From Pleionea litopenaei (GTDB taxonomy: Bacteria; Pseudomonadota; Gammaproteobacteria; Enterobacterales; Kangiellaceae): DNA of 64,000 nt. Shown here piece by piece: positions 9,478 to 18,642 of the stretch (positions are counted from its first letter, which is position 1; the number at the start of each line of letters is the position of its first letter). Where the stretch lies: assembly GCF_031198435.1 (NCBI RefSeq), contig NZ_CP133548.1:2576001-2640000 (forward strand). Direction: 5' to 3'. The notes beneath the pieces are model-generated. The model searched no databases and was not told where the DNA came from. It saw only the letters and a program-made list of their open reading frames with translations. Made by a program: the position numbers and the translations under genes.

Positions 9478-9644
9478 TCACACCCTCCTTGTGCATTGAG
9501 GGTGCAGCCTAACCAAAGGTTGGTTACTCGACAAAGCCTATTTAGCGGTTGCTTGCAACGGCTCACAAAAGAAGTCAACACAACTCGGCGTGAAATCAAT
9601 GATGCTATCAATTACCGCCGAGCTATGTAAGCAATCAACGACAT

Positions 9645-10487
9645 TTAACTAGGAAAATCTTGCTTACCGTGGCGTTCTGGAACCTGTTCGTTTTCCTCAC
9701 CCCAAGTTTTATTGACCATAACACCGCGTTTTACAGCTTCTCGCTCAGCAATTTCTTCAGTCCATCGAACTAAATGTTTATAGTCTTGTACTTGTAAAAA
9801 CTCAGCCGCGTCGTAGACTTTATTCTGCACTAGGGCGCCATACCAAGGCCAAATTGCCATATCAGCAATTGAGTACTCGTTACCCACCATAAACGGATGC
9901 TTCGCTAAATGTTTATCGAGCACATCCAACTGACGTTTCGCTTCCATCGCGTAACGATTAATAGGGTACTCATATTTCTCCGGTGCGTAGGCATAGAAAT
10001 GTCCGAAACCTCCACCTAGAAAGGGAGCGCTCCCCATTTGCCAAAACAACCAAGACAAACATTCCGTACGCTGATGAATTTCAGAAGGAATAAAGCGATT
10101 AAATTTTTCGGCTAAGTAGAGCAAAATTGCTCCCGACTCGAAAATTGGTAATTTCGGTGTCTGACTGTGATCAACCAACGCTGGTATCTTGGAGTTCGGA
10201 TTAACACTCACAAACCCACTGCCAAACTGGTCACCTTCTAATATATTAATTGGCCACGCATCGTATTCGGCTTCATCAACGCCCGCGGCCAATAGCTCTT
10301 CTAACAAGATAGTTACCTTGACACCATTCGGTGTTGCAAGAGAGTAAAGTTGTAAAGGATGTTTACCTACCGGTAGCGCTTTCTCGTGAGTAGCTCCCGA
10401 TTCAGGTCGGTTAATATTGGCAAATTTTCCACCACTACTGGCATCCCATTGCCAAATTTTAGGAGGGGTATAGACTGGATCACTCAT
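9645..10487 (-). CDS. yghU: Glutathione-dependent disulfide-bond oxidoreductase YghU
   Basis: Nu-class glutathione transferase homologue that reduces disulfides using glutathione and binds two GSH molecules. The whole length tracks E. coli YghU from memory: the N-terminal arm with WQWDASSGGKFANINRP and EKALPVGKHPLQLYSLATP, the thioredoxin-like domain with VNPNSKIPAL and ESGAILLYLAEKF, and the helical domain with FLGGGFGHFY and YSIADMAIWPW. 280 aa against 288 in E. coli. It has its own RBS and no obvious operon partner. gshB elsewhere in the window supplies the cofactor. Confidence 0.93.
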   Translation of the reverse strand: MSDPVYTPPKIWQWDASSGGKFANINRPESGATHEKALPVGKHPLQLYSLATPNGVKVTILLEELLAAGVDEAEYDAWPINILEGDQFGSGFVSVNPNSKIPALVDHSQTPKLPIFESGAILLYLAEKFNRFIPSEIHQRTECLSWLFWQMGSAPFLGGGFGHFYAYAPEKYEYPINRYAMEAKRQLDVLDKHLAKHPFMVGNEYSIADMAIWPWYGALVQNKVYDAAEFLQVQDYKHLVRWTEEIAEREAVKRGVMVNKTWGEENEQVPERHGKQDFPS

Positions 10488-10622
10488 GACTGGCTCCTAT
10501 GAATCGTTGTTTCATTTTAAAATCAACGTGATGACTAGAGTACAAAGCTTAAAGCACTCTAGCCGGAGAATACAGTCATCCTTTCGATCACTTACATCTA
10601 AAATTACGAAGCATTGCCGACT

Positions 10623-11663
10623 TTAACTCGCAATGATCTGACGACTATAGCGACCGAGTACCCGCTTGCCAATAATACCGATCAAGCAACAAACTGATAA
10701 GCTGACCAGTCCGCGTAGCAACCAAAGGGCGAAACTAGAATCAACATTTTGCTGACCAATCAGTAGTTCGATCAATACAAAGATGTATATATGACAGAAG
10801 AATATGGTAAAGCTATAACGAGCCAATATATCCAATAGTCGACCATTTAGGCTCTGATAGCGCCTGAGTAAACCGATTAAGAAGGCACACATCAATAACT
10901 TTTGAATAAACTCAAAATCAAATTGCCATTGTGCATTATCAAACGCGGCATCCGTTAACAAAGAACCATGATAAGACGCGAAGTTGAATTGAATGGCAAT
11001 TAATGCACTCACTATCACAAATAGCATCAATGCATAACGTTCGAAAATGGGCTCTAGCTGCTCTCGATAATCATTGATCCACATGCCGGTAATAAACACC
11101 GGTAAAAAGTAGGCGACGTGCCTTGGCACATCGACAATAGGAACGGGTCCTCGATGCAAAAACATCGACATAACAATGAGAGGAACAAGCAACCAGTAAA
11201 ACCAACGATTCTGAAAGATTTTAGCCAATAAAGGCGCCATCAAAATGATCACAATGATCATCGGCATAAACCAAAGGGCATAATTGACATGAGCGCCGCC
11301 AACCAAGTAATGTGCCATCACTTGTTCAACGACGCTGCCCGAATGGAACACTTCTAACTGACTATAGCTGGGTGCGACCCAAACAGTGAAGACAATCGCT
11401 GGTATCGACAACAATAAGTAGGGAATGACTAAATTCTGAAATTTCGTTTTGTAGTAGGTCTTAAGAGGGTACTTACCGTTTAGGTGTTTAAATAAGTAGC
11501 CGGATATAAATACAAATAAAACCGTGCCGTTACTTAAAACATCTTTGAGAAGATTAAACAATTCAGGATTATTTGACCAATCGAATTGAAAATAGAGCGC
11601 ATGACCTAAAACGATAAAAACAATCGCAATCCCGCGAAACGAGTGAATATAATTCAGCTGCAT
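10623..11663 (-). CDS. Acyltransferase-3 family membrane protein
   Basis: Integral-membrane O-acyltransferase (Acyltransf_3, OafA/WecH-like) that modifies sugars or other envelope components. It begins with the family hallmark SFRGIAIVFIVLGH at about residues 8-21, including the conserved Arg and His, and has about ten hydrophobic helices over 346 aa. It lacks the periplasmic SGNH domain of the longer OafA type. It stands alone between yghU and the BsuPI gene, so the substrate is not deducible. Confidence 0.88.
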   Translation of the reverse strand: MQLNYIHSFRGIAIVFIVLGHALYFQFDWSNNPELFNLLKDVLSNGTVLFVFISGYLFKHLNGKYPLKTYYKTKFQNLVIPYLLLSIPAIVFTVWVAPSYSQLEVFHSGSVVEQVMAHYLVGGAHVNYALWFMPMIIVIILMAPLLAKIFQNRWFYWLLVPLIVMSMFLHRGPVPIVDVPRHVAYFLPVFITGMWINDYREQLEPIFERYALMLFVIVSALIAIQFNFASYHGSLLTDAAFDNAQWQFDFEFIQKLLMCAFLIGLLRRYQSLNGRLLDILARYSFTIFFCHIYIFVLIELLIGQQNVDSSFALWLLRGLVSLSVCCLIGIIGKRVLGRYSRQIIAS

Positions 11664-11834
11664 ATTACATCCTTGTCTAAAAAAGCTAACATGGTCGGAA
11701 CGTCATTCTGATTTCTCTTAATCAGATACTACTGAGGTTCGTCATTGAACCTTACGTCGGTCAAGGATTATACACTTTCTTACTGAGATTTGAAATTGCG
11801 ATTTTAATAGGGTACTCCAACATCAAACCATCAT

Positions 11835-11859
11835 CGCCACTCTGACTTTCAGAGTGGCG
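11835..11859 (-). terminator. Hairpin terminator candidate after the BsuPI-domain gene
   Basis: A perfect 11-bp inverted repeat (CGCCACTCTGA / TCAGAGTGGCG) with a 3-nt loop lies about 30 bp past the stop of the BsuPI gene. The following bases on the minus strand are only partly T-rich, so termination strength is uncertain. Confidence 0.6.
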
Positions 11860-11888
11860 AATCATTACAACCGAATGTTCTAATGAAT

Positions 11889-12872
11889 TTACTGGGCAAT
11901 ACTCATTCGCTGGTCAATAAATAGAGGGGCTTGTGCGCCAAAAGAGACCGCACTAAATACGCTCGCTTCTGGGTGATTGCTTCCCATAACCATAATCTTC
12001 AAAGTGTAGCTACCCACATCTAGAGCTTCGCCATTAAAGTTTACCAATGTAAGCTCACCGCCAAAACGCTTTGAAGCACCAGCCGCTAGCTCAATCGATT
12101 GCAAAGCTTGAGTAAAGCGTTTGTTGGCTGACCATTTATTCACAACTTCACCATAAGCATTAAGAATTTCTATCTCAAACGTCTGTGAAGAGTTAAAGCG
12201 AAAAACTTCTGGAGAACTAGAATGATTGGTTAAAGTGATGTAAGCCGACACTTTATCTTGTTCATTTGATAAAACGCGTCCAACTGGAAAATCAGTCGTG
12301 ACAGCAATACCTTGAAACTGCGGAAAGACAACGCCAGCAATTTTCGCGCTCGTTAGCTCAGTCACAACGGGACCAATAATACTTTGTTGCGCATAAGACA
12401 CCAAACCTACACCTGGAGCAAAAGTCGCTTCAGCTAAACCTGCATCGGCACAGTTACCGTTAAAAACCAATTTTATACTGTCGCTAAAGCTTCCTGCTAA
12501 TGTTGATGCTTCAAGGGCCTTTTCTGCCAAAGTTGCCTGCGTTGTACAACCATCGATATCAACGTTATACGTGGTACCGACTTCGTCAGAAAAATCGACC
12601 AATAATTGAGTCTCACCATCGTCATTAAACCAATAAACTTGTTGGCTCGAATCTGAACTCCATACCCACTGACTGTTACGACCTAAATAGTTTGAAAACT
12701 TTTTCCAGTTGCTGCCATAGGTATCAACAACTTCAACGTTTACTTCTTGACCATTATGCTTGAATACTTTTTGGTCTTGCATTTGCATCGGCATGAAATC
12801 ATTCGCGAATGACATAATGCTTGAGGTAACTAAACTTCCCGTTAATAAAACCTTACATAAAGCGTTCATCAT
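11889..12872 (-). CDS. Secreted protein with C-terminal BsuPI (proteinase inhibitor-like) domain
   Basis: An N-terminal signal peptide (about residues 1-23, ending SIMSFA) marks it for export. Residues about 205-300 match the BsuPI beta-sandwich family: TLTNHSSSPEVFRF, SSQTFEIEILNAYGEVV, NKWSANKRFTQAL and an AAGASKRF turn. The founding BsuPI protein inhibits a Bacillus intracellular protease, but most bacterial members have no proven inhibitor role. The middle region (about 30-190) has two cysteines (DGCTT, GNCAD) that could form a disulfide. Start ATG at 12872; ATG at 12869 is also possible. It is not in an operon. Confidence 0.72.
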   Translation of the reverse strand: MMNALCKVLLTGSLVTSSIMSFANDFMPMQMQDQKVFKHNGQEVNVEVVDTYGSNWKKFSNYLGRNSQWVWSSDSSQQVYWFNDDGETQLLVDFSDEVGTTYNVDIDGCTTQATLAEKALEASTLAGSFSDSIKLVFNGNCADAGLAEATFAPGVGLVSYAQQSIIGPVVTELTSAKIAGVVFPQFQGIAVTTDFPVGRVLSNEQDKVSAYITLTNHSSSPEVFRFNSSQTFEIEILNAYGEVVNKWSANKRFTQALQSIELAAGASKRFGGELTLVNFNGEALDVGSYTLKIMVMGSNHPEASVFSAVSFGAQAPLFIDQRMSIAQ

Positions 12873-13335
12873 TTTTCTCCATAAAATTCGTATTGGTTTG
12901 AACTCGGTGTTCGCGAATTATTATTGTGATTTTTTAACAATGAACAATTGAATAAATTTTCGGTTTAAAATTAGTTTTTCTAATGCATGACATTCAAAGC
13001 CAAACGACATAAGGCTTACAGTTTTTTTGAACTGGCTCACATTTTAAAAATTGAACTTTTTATGACGAGCACTAAACAATCAGTTCATAATTTATTGCGA
13101 TAAAACAAGTGCAATAGTTGTCATTATATTTTCTTATTATTTTGCTTTGCGTTTTGTAATAGTTATGAAAGAAAAACTGAGGACATCCATCTATCCTTTC
13201 AAATAGAAGATAGGAGAACAGGGAAGAGCTGAGGACACCCATCTATCTTTTCAGCTTCATCGCAAAATCATGATTGAATCGAAAGCAACATCTCATTAGG
13301 GTGAAAGGCCGACATTAACGATAAGGACATCGCTT
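12873..13335. other. Intergenic region between the BsuPI gene and the RAYT gene
   Basis: 463 bp, very AT-rich up to about 13150, with no credible ORF. The right part carries the two direct repeats listed separately and then the transposase promoter/RBS zone (ATAAGGACATCGCTT before the ATG). Poly-T/poly-A tracts around 12940-13140 may include the BsuPI promoter, but no single site stands out. Confidence 0.6.
13177..13252 (+). repeat. Pair of 24-bp direct repeats upstream of the RAYT transposase
   Basis: Copies at 13177-13200 and 13229-13252 differ at two positions and start 52 bp apart. Each begins CTGAGGACAYCCATCTATC. The first copy runs into a short stem (CTATC ... GATAG). The GGACATCC core recurs in inverted orientation after the transposase gene (14483-14530), as expected of palindromic elements handled by RAYT enzymes. 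Confidence 0.6.
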
Positions 13336-14319
13336 ATGACGCAACCTCGAAAAACACTCATTGATTTAAACCAAACCAGCTATTACCACTGCATTGCTCG
13401 ATGCGTAAGGCGCGCCTTCTTGTGTGGCGAAGATGCTTTTTCAGGCAAGAACTATGAGCATCGTAAAGATTGGGTAGTTGAGCGATTATCATTGCTGGCT
13501 GATACCTTTGCCATTGATGTGGCCAGCTACGCGGTCATGTCGAATCACTACCATCTGGTTCTACGAGTTGATATTGAAAAAGCCGAACAATGGTCCGAAA
13601 CAAACGTCATCCGCCGTTGGAAACGACTGTACAAAATCCCGTTGATTGTGAACCGATACTTAAAAGGCAATGCCTCCCCGGCTCTCACTCAAATGGCTCA
13701 AGAGCTCATCACGGAGTGGCGACAACGACTTACCGATATCTCTTGGTTTATGCGCTGTTTGAACGAGTATTTAGCGCGTAAGGCAAATATAGAGGACCAA
13801 TGCACAGGACGATTCTGGGAAGGACGCTTTAAGTCACAAGCGTTACTCGATGAAGCAGCGGTGGTGACAGCCATGGCTTATGTCGACTTAAATCCTATCA
13901 GAGCCAATCTAGCCAGTACACCTGAAGACTCGGATTACACCTCGGTAAAACAAAGAGTTCGAAATAAAGATAAGGACTCAAGTTCGCGCAACGTAAAGCT
14001 GATGAAGCTCACTCAATCAAGCAATAAGTCGCATCGACACGGGTTTAACGTAACTGAAGCCGATTATTTAGAGCTGGTCGATTACAGTGGGCAAGCTATT
14101 CGATGTGATAAACGAGGATACATTCCGAGTGACCTCCCACCGGTACTTGAAAGACTCAACCTAGAGCCTGATGGATTTCTTGAGTTAATGCAGCGAGACG
14201 ACAACATTGCAGGTCTAAGAGCCGTCGGCTCGCCCTCTGCATTGACTCATTTGTTGGATAGTTTAGACCAACGATTCATTAAAGGCGTTGGTATTAGCAA
14301 TAGACTTTATTCGAGTTAA
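13336..14319 (+). CDS. REP-associated tyrosine transposase (RAYT), Y1 HUH family
   Basis: Single-copy IS200-like HUH nuclease that nicks and moves palindromic REP-type elements rather than itself. The domain begins at about residue 15 (YYHCIARCVRRAFLC). The metal-binding HUH pair is His71 and His73 in MSNHYHLVLR, and the candidate catalytic Tyr145 is in CLNEYLARKAN, followed by GRFWEGRFKSQALLD and AYVDLNPIRANL. At 327 aa it belongs to the long subgroup common in marine gammaproteobacteria, with a C-terminal extension from about residue 225. It looks intact. Short repeats with a common core flank it on both sides. Confidence 0.9.
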   Translation: MTQPRKTLIDLNQTSYYHCIARCVRRAFLCGEDAFSGKNYEHRKDWVVERLSLLADTFAIDVASYAVMSNHYHLVLRVDIEKAEQWSETNVIRRWKRLYKIPLIVNRYLKGNASPALTQMAQELITEWRQRLTDISWFMRCLNEYLARKANIEDQCTGRFWEGRFKSQALLDEAAVVTAMAYVDLNPIRANLASTPEDSDYTSVKQRVRNKDKDSSSRNVKLMKLTQSSNKSHRHGFNVTEADYLELVDYSGQAIRCDKRGYIPSDLPPVLERLNLEPDGFLELMQRDDNIAGLRAVGSPSALTHLLDSLDQRFIKGVGISNRLYSS

Positions 14320-14482
14320 ATTAGGATTTTAAAAAGGTCGCTAGACGAAGCGACTGAGTATCCCTATGTCTCACAATATTTTTATCGCCTTCCTAGTTAA
14401 ACTATAACCTAACCCTGCTATTTTATTTAACCGATAGAAAAAGAGAAAACCGCTATGAAGTTAGTTTTCTTTCTTAAGTAAT

Positions 14483-14530
14483 GGATGTCCCTGTTTAATT
14501 TGAGAGAGTTGGATGTCCTAGTTTAATTTT
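14483..14530 (+). repeat. Two direct repeats downstream of the RAYT gene
   Basis: Two copies of GGATGTCC-N-(T/A)GTTTAATTT start at 14483 and 14511, 28 bp apart. GGATGTCC is the reverse complement of the GGACATCC core found twice upstream of the transposase, so the gene sits between inverted sets. Confidence 0.55.
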
Positions 14531-14533
14531 AGT

Positions 14534-14950
14534 TTAATTCGATTCATCACAAACCGTAAACTCGTCGAAATAATCAGATTTAAGCGGTGGTTGAAATTTT
14601 CCTAGTCCGAGTGTTTGTCGTTGCTGATTGAATTTTTGCAAAAGGTTTTCGGTCATCAGCTGAGCTTGCTGATGCCCTTCTTCAGTAAGCTTAGGGCCTT
14701 GAAAGAAGAATTCATCAATTTCGGGCATTAGTTTAGCGGGCATTTGCGTATAAGCTAATGCGAGTTGGTCAATCTCGTTGAGTCGCTCGTTATTACCTTT
14801 CAGTTCTTCCGCCTTTCTTTGATAGGAGTAAGAAAATGATAAATCTGCAAAAGCATAAACATTGCCTAAAACAGCAGAGCTAAATAAATATTCTCTCGCT
14901 TCTAATAGAAGTGACTCATCGTAGTCTTCTGAAATATTAGGAAAACGCAT
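14534..14950 (-). pseudogene. C-terminal piece of a probably frameshifted gene (Sel1/TPR-like helical region)
   Basis: 138 aa, helix-rich (LLLEAREYLFSSAVLGNVYAF), resembling a Sel1-like repeat in which a residue is followed by small residues and a tyrosine. It starts 4 bp after the upstream ORF stops, in another frame, with only a weak RBS. Removing one A from the GAATA at the junction would fuse the two ORFs without a stop and restore a continuous reading (…ALGV-IKCGDELMRFPN…). It could still be a separate gene. No family name can be given. Confidence 0.5.
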
Positions 14951-14954
14951 TAAC

Positions 14955-15434
14955 TCATCGCCACACTTTATTCACCCCAAGTGCATACATGGCATCTCGA
15001 TCACCGTTACGCGCCAGTTCGCTAAGTGATTGATTACTGTACTCAGCATAAATGTGTCCAACCTGATCAATCTCTCCAGACAATTCAAACCGAGGCGCTC
15101 CCCAACTTGCGTACCAATTTTGTACTTGTTCAGCTAGCCCAGATTTCACAAAATCGTTATAAGGAATACAGGAAGATTCGGCTTCTACTACGCTAGTGCT
15201 ATTTCTCTGTGTGTTAGAGGTGCGATCATCAACTTTTTGCTGATTCACTTCCGTATTAGCACTATCACTCTTGGTAAGTGAAGATGAGGGGTTGTTACTC
15301 AAATTCTTGCTTGACTGAGTAACCGAATTCGTTTGAATGTCGTCTGTAGTCGACTTGGATTTTTTGAAAGCCGGCCAAAGAATTATTAAGAAGATAAGTA
15401 CGATTGGCGGCAACGCCATTAATAATCTTTTCAT
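14955..15434 (-). pseudogene. N-terminal piece of the same gene: membrane anchor plus low-complexity linker
   Basis: 159 aa: an uncleaved signal anchor at about residues 4-22 (LLMALPPIVLIFLIILW), a Ser/Thr/Asn/Gln-rich linker at about 25-90, and a short domain from about 90 ending in LSELARNGDRDAMYALGV, which looks like the first helix pair of a Sel1 repeat cut off by the stop. The next ORF continues in a shifted frame. I see this as one ancestral periplasmic protein of about 300 aa broken by a single-base indel (real or a sequencing error). Function unknown. Confidence 0.5.
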
Positions 15435-15500
15435 TTTAGTACTGACCTAATCTCGAGAACGCTTAGATGAAAAGTATCAAGCTTACACAATTGAGCATAA

Positions 15501-15524
15501 AAAAGCCCGCTATAGCGGGCTTTT
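15501..15524 (-). terminator. Intrinsic terminator of the metK-ahcY unit
   Basis: The perfect palindrome AAAAGCCCGC-TATA-GCGGGCTTTT lies 22 bp beyond the ahcY stop. With A and T runs on both sides it can work on either strand. Confidence 0.9.
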
Positions 15525-15545
15525 AATGTTGAATACCATTCTTTC

Positions 15546-16952
15546 TTAGTAACGGTAGTGATCTGGTTTATAAGGACCTTCAACTGGAACGCCAATGTAA
15601 TCAGCTTGTTCTTTCGAAAGTTCCGTTAAGTTAGCACCGATTTTCTGTAAGTGTAAGCGAGCCACTTTTTCATCAAGATGTTTCGGTAATACGTAAACTT
15701 CTTTCTGATAGTTGTCACCATTTTTCCACAATTCAATCTGTGCAATCACTTGGTTAGTGAATGATGCTGACATAACAAACGAAGGATGACCTGTCGCACA
15801 ACCTAGGTTAACCAAGCGACCTTCGGCTAATAAGATGATGCGTTTACCATCGGGGAAAATGACATGATCAACTTGTGGTTTGATGTTTTCCCACTCATAC
15901 TTTTTAAGTGAAGCAACATCAATTTCATTATCAAAGTGACCGATGTTACAAACAATGGCTTGGTCTTTCATAGCTTTCATGTGTTCTTCTCGAATCACAT
16001 TGAAGTTACCGGTGGTGGTCACGAAAATATCGGTCATGCCAACAACGTCTTCCATGGTAACGACTCGATAGCCTTCCATGGTCGCCTGTAATGCACAGAT
16101 AGGATCGATTTCGGTCACAAAGACGGTCGCACCTTGAGCTGACAAAGATTGCGCACACCCTTTACCCACGTCACCGTAACCCGCTACCACTGCGATTTTT
16201 CCAGCAATCATAACGTCGGTTGCTCGTTTAATACCATCGAGCAAACTCTCACGACAACCATACAAATTATCAAATTTAGACTTGGTTACAGAGTCATTCA
16301 CATTGATGGCAGCAAATGGCAGTCCGCCATTTTTTTGCATTTGATACAAACGATTCACACCAGTGGTCGTCTCTTCGGTAACCCCTTGAATATTCGTCGC
16401 ACAGCGATCATAGAATTCAGGATCTTCTTTCAACTTCTTTTTAATCGCAGCAAACAAGAAAGTCTCTTCTTCAGAGCCCGGGTTATCAAGAAGCGATAAA
16501 TCTTTCGCGGCTTTTTGACCTAAAACAACGGCCAGGGTAGCGTCGCCACCATCATCTAAAATCATGTTAGCGGTTTCGCCATTTCCGAAATCTAAGATTC
16601 GGTGTGTGTAGTCCCAGTATTCTTCTAAAGTTTCACCTTTGTAAGCAAATACCGGTACTTTTGCAGCGGCGATTGCCGCAGCGGCATGATCTTGGGTAGA
16701 GTAGATGTTACAGCTAGCCCAACGCACTTCAGCACCTAACTCAACGAGCGTCTCAATCAACACAGCCGTTTGAATGGTCATGTGCAGTGAACCCGCAATT
16801 CGAGCACCTTTCAATGGTTTCTCGGCACCAAACTCTTCGCGCATAGCCATCAAGCCAGGCATTTCAGTTTCGGCTATACGAATTTCTTTGCGACCAAAGT
16901 CAGCTTCGGAAATATCTTTAATGATGTAATCGTTGAAATCAGCATTCGACAT
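15546..16952 (-). CDS. ahcY: Adenosylhomocysteinase (SAH hydrolase)
   Basis: Splits S-adenosylhomocysteine to homocysteine and adenosine with bound NAD, removing the product inhibitor of methyltransferases. I place the start at ATG 16952 (MSNADFNDY), with GGAGAG 6 bp upstream. The TTG 39 bp further up lies in the riboswitch region and is not used in this reading. Domain landmarks: the substrate domain ([38 protein letters not shown]), the NAD site GYGDVGKG, the family [10 protein letters not shown], and a C-terminal KPDHYRY ending as in other members. 468 aa. Downstream of metK with the SAH riboswitch between them. Expected control: expression rises when SAH accumulates. Confidence 0.97.
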   Translation of the reverse strand: MSNADFNDYIIKDISEADFGRKEIRIAETEMPGLMAMREEFGAEKPLKGARIAGSLHMTIQTAVLIETLVELGAEVRWASCNIYSTQDHAAAAIAAAKVPVFAYKGETLEEYWDYTHRILDFGNGETANMILDDGGDATLAVVLGQKAAKDLSLLDNPGSEEETFLFAAIKKKLKEDPEFYDRCATNIQGVTEETTTGVNRLYQMQKNGGLPFAAINVNDSVTKSKFDNLYGCRESLLDGIKRATDVMIAGKIAVVAGYGDVGKGCAQSLSAQGATVFVTEIDPICALQATMEGYRVVTMEDVVGMTDIFVTTTGNFNVIREEHMKAMKDQAIVCNIGHFDNEIDVASLKKYEWENIKPQVDHVIFPDGKRIILLAEGRLVNLGCATGHPSFVMSASFTNQVIAQIELWKNGDNYQKEVYVLPKHLDEKVARLHLQKIGANLTELSKEQADYIGVPVEGPYKPDHYRY

Positions 16953-16974
16953 AAATGTCTCTCCATTCTTTTCG

Positions 16975-17055
16975 AATGGGCGCCCTTGCAATTAAACATG
17001 ATGATCCAGCTGAGCGTGACAGAAAGGTTCCGCTGCAGCGCCCCTCAGCTGGATT
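16975..17055 (-). promoter_or_regulatory. SAH riboswitch in the ahcY leader
   Basis: On the minus strand, P1 is CCAGCTGAG (17044-17052) pairing with CTCAGCTGG (17006-17014). Directly inside P1 comes GGGGCGCTGCAGCGG, very close to the conserved GAGGAGCGCUGC core of SAH riboswitches, then a variable stem and a CACGCTC segment where the consensus has CAGGCUC. Downstream, GCGCCC within 16978-16985 can pair with the GGGCGC of the core, the pseudoknot helix of this class. The element ends about 20 bp before the ahcY RBS. By knowledge of the class, SAH binding turns expression on. Here it separates metK from ahcY so only the latter would respond. Confidence 0.85.
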
Positions 17056-17078
17056 TAAAGAAAGGTATTATAACTCAG

Positions 17079-18239
17079 TTATAAGCCGGCTGCGGCACGA
17101 AGTGCATCCGCTTTGTCGGTTTTTTCCCAAGTGAAGTCTTTATCTTCACGACCAAAGTGGCCGTATGCTGCTGTTTTACGATAAATCGGACGACGTAGAT
17201 CCAACATATCGATGATACCTTGAGGACGTAAATCAAAATGCTCTCGAACCAACTCGGCGATTTTAGCTTCATCAACCTTGTGCGTGCCGAAGGTATTGAT
17301 TGAAATAGAGGTTGGTTCAGCGACACCAATCGCGTAAGAAACTTGAATTTCACAACGATCAGCTAATCCAGCAGCGACAATGTTTTTCGCCACATAGCGA
17401 CCGGCATAAGCTGCCGAACGATCCACTTTTGACGGATCCTTTCCAGAGAAAGCACCGCCACCGTGACGCGCCATACCACCGTAAGTATCCACTATAATTT
17501 TACGACCGGTTAAACCGCAGTCTCCCACTGGGCCACCAATAATAAATTGGCCGGTTGGATTAATATGATATTTGGTATCCGCATGTAGCCACTCTTCCGG
17601 GATAACTGGCTTTATAATATGCTCCATCACCGCTTCTTGAATGGTTTCTTGAGACACTTCAGGGTCATGTTGAGTCGATAATACGACCGCTTCTACTGCG
17701 ACGGGCTTGCCGTTTTCGTAGCGCATGGTGATTTGTGACTTTGCATCAGGACGAAGCCAAGGGAGCGTACCATTTTTGCGTACTTCTGCTTGACGCTCGA
17801 CTAGTCGATGTGAGTAATGAATAGGCGCAGGCATCAGAACAGACGTCTCATTGGTTGCGTAACCGAACATTAACCCCTGGTCACCAGCTCCTAAGTCTTT
17901 GTTATCGCCTTCATCAACACCCATTGCGATGTCAGCAGACTGTTTACCAATGGCATTAAGTACCGCACAACTTGCACCATCGAAGCCTACGTCAGAGCTG
18001 TTGTAACCAATCTCTGTAATGACGTCACGCACGACATCTTCAAGATCAACATAAGTAGACGTGCGTACTTCACCCGCGATGACAGCCATTCCGGTTTTGA
18101 CCATAGTCTCTACCGCTACTCGAGCATTCGGATCATCAGCGATGATTGCATCTAAGATTGCGTCTGAAATTTGATCCGCCATTTTATCTGGGTGACCTTC
18201 AGAAACCGACTCAGATGTGAAAATTGTGTATTCAGCCAT
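17079..18239 (-). CDS. metK: S-adenosylmethionine synthetase
   Basis: Makes SAM from methionine and ATP. Motifs: ATP-binding [11 protein letters not shown] near the N terminus, [12 protein letters not shown] at about residues 115-126, [19 protein letters not shown] at about 255-273, and a C-terminal [12 protein letters not shown]. 386 aa, standard length. It is the first gene of a SAM-cycle unit with ahcY. There is no terminator before the riboswitch, so read-through into ahcY is likely. A MetJ-box-like tandem repeat lies about 155 bp upstream. Confidence 0.98.
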   Translation of the reverse strand: MAEYTIFTSESVSEGHPDKMADQISDAILDAIIADDPNARVAVETMVKTGMAVIAGEVRTSTYVDLEDVVRDVITEIGYNSSDVGFDGASCAVLNAIGKQSADIAMGVDEGDNKDLGAGDQGLMFGYATNETSVLMPAPIHYSHRLVERQAEVRKNGTLPWLRPDAKSQITMRYENGKPVAVEAVVLSTQHDPEVSQETIQEAVMEHIIKPVIPEEWLHADTKYHINPTGQFIIGGPVGDCGLTGRKIIVDTYGGMARHGGGAFSGKDPSKVDRSAAYAGRYVAKNIVAAGLADRCEIQVSYAIGVAEPTSISINTFGTHKVDEAKIAELVREHFDLRPQGIIDMLDLRRPIYRKTAAYGHFGREDKDFTWEKTDKADALRAAAGL

Positions 18240-18642
18240 TGGGCGTATTACCTCTTTAAAAATTCGTTTCTCACTAATCGTTTCTATTCCAAAAGAACAG
18301 AGACTGTATACGACAGAAACTGACCATGCAGACTAACTTTTTATCTGTCTAGGCAACTTATGACTTACTTTATGCCATAAGAGCCAGCTTCACAGACTGC
18401 TAGACTGCCAAATGGGCGCAATTTTACTGCGATTCGACGAGATTTTCATCTTTTTTAACGCCCTTTTCACGTTCTAGTAAACTACCATGCTTTTCAGTAA
18501 GGGCAAGCGTTTCTAATCGACAAAGCGCAATACCCCGACAAATCTCACAACTCATTAATTTAATTGTAATTTTTTCTATGCTCTGACCGAAAAGCCATTA
18601 CAATAGTACAAAAATCATAGATTACAGCTTTGAGGGTAAGCA
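18240..18642. other. Divergent intergenic region metK / redoxin gene
   Basis: 403 bp with no credible ORF. It holds the MetJ-like site (listed separately), several further AGAC/GTCT half-sites at 18301-18355, and an AT-rich stretch at 18550-18620 that probably carries the promoter of the plus-strand redoxin gene. Confidence 0.5.
18394..18409 (-). promoter_or_regulatory. MetJ-box-like tandem repeat upstream of metK
   Basis: AGACTGCTAGACTGCC matches two tandem 8-bp Met boxes (consensus AGACGTCT twice) at 11 of 16 positions, with the central CTAGAC intact. Its position, about 155 bp upstream of metK, fits methionine-responsive repression, but metJ is not in the window and the match is imperfect. 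Confidence 0.35.

Noticed and set aside
12760-12951. Plus-strand ORF opposite the BsuPI gene start
   Set aside because: Antisense shadow over a signal peptide and promoter; no RBS.
16953-16991. TTG start for ahcY
   Set aside because: It lies in the riboswitch/leader region; ATG 16952 has a clear Shine-Dalgarno and matches the family N terminus.
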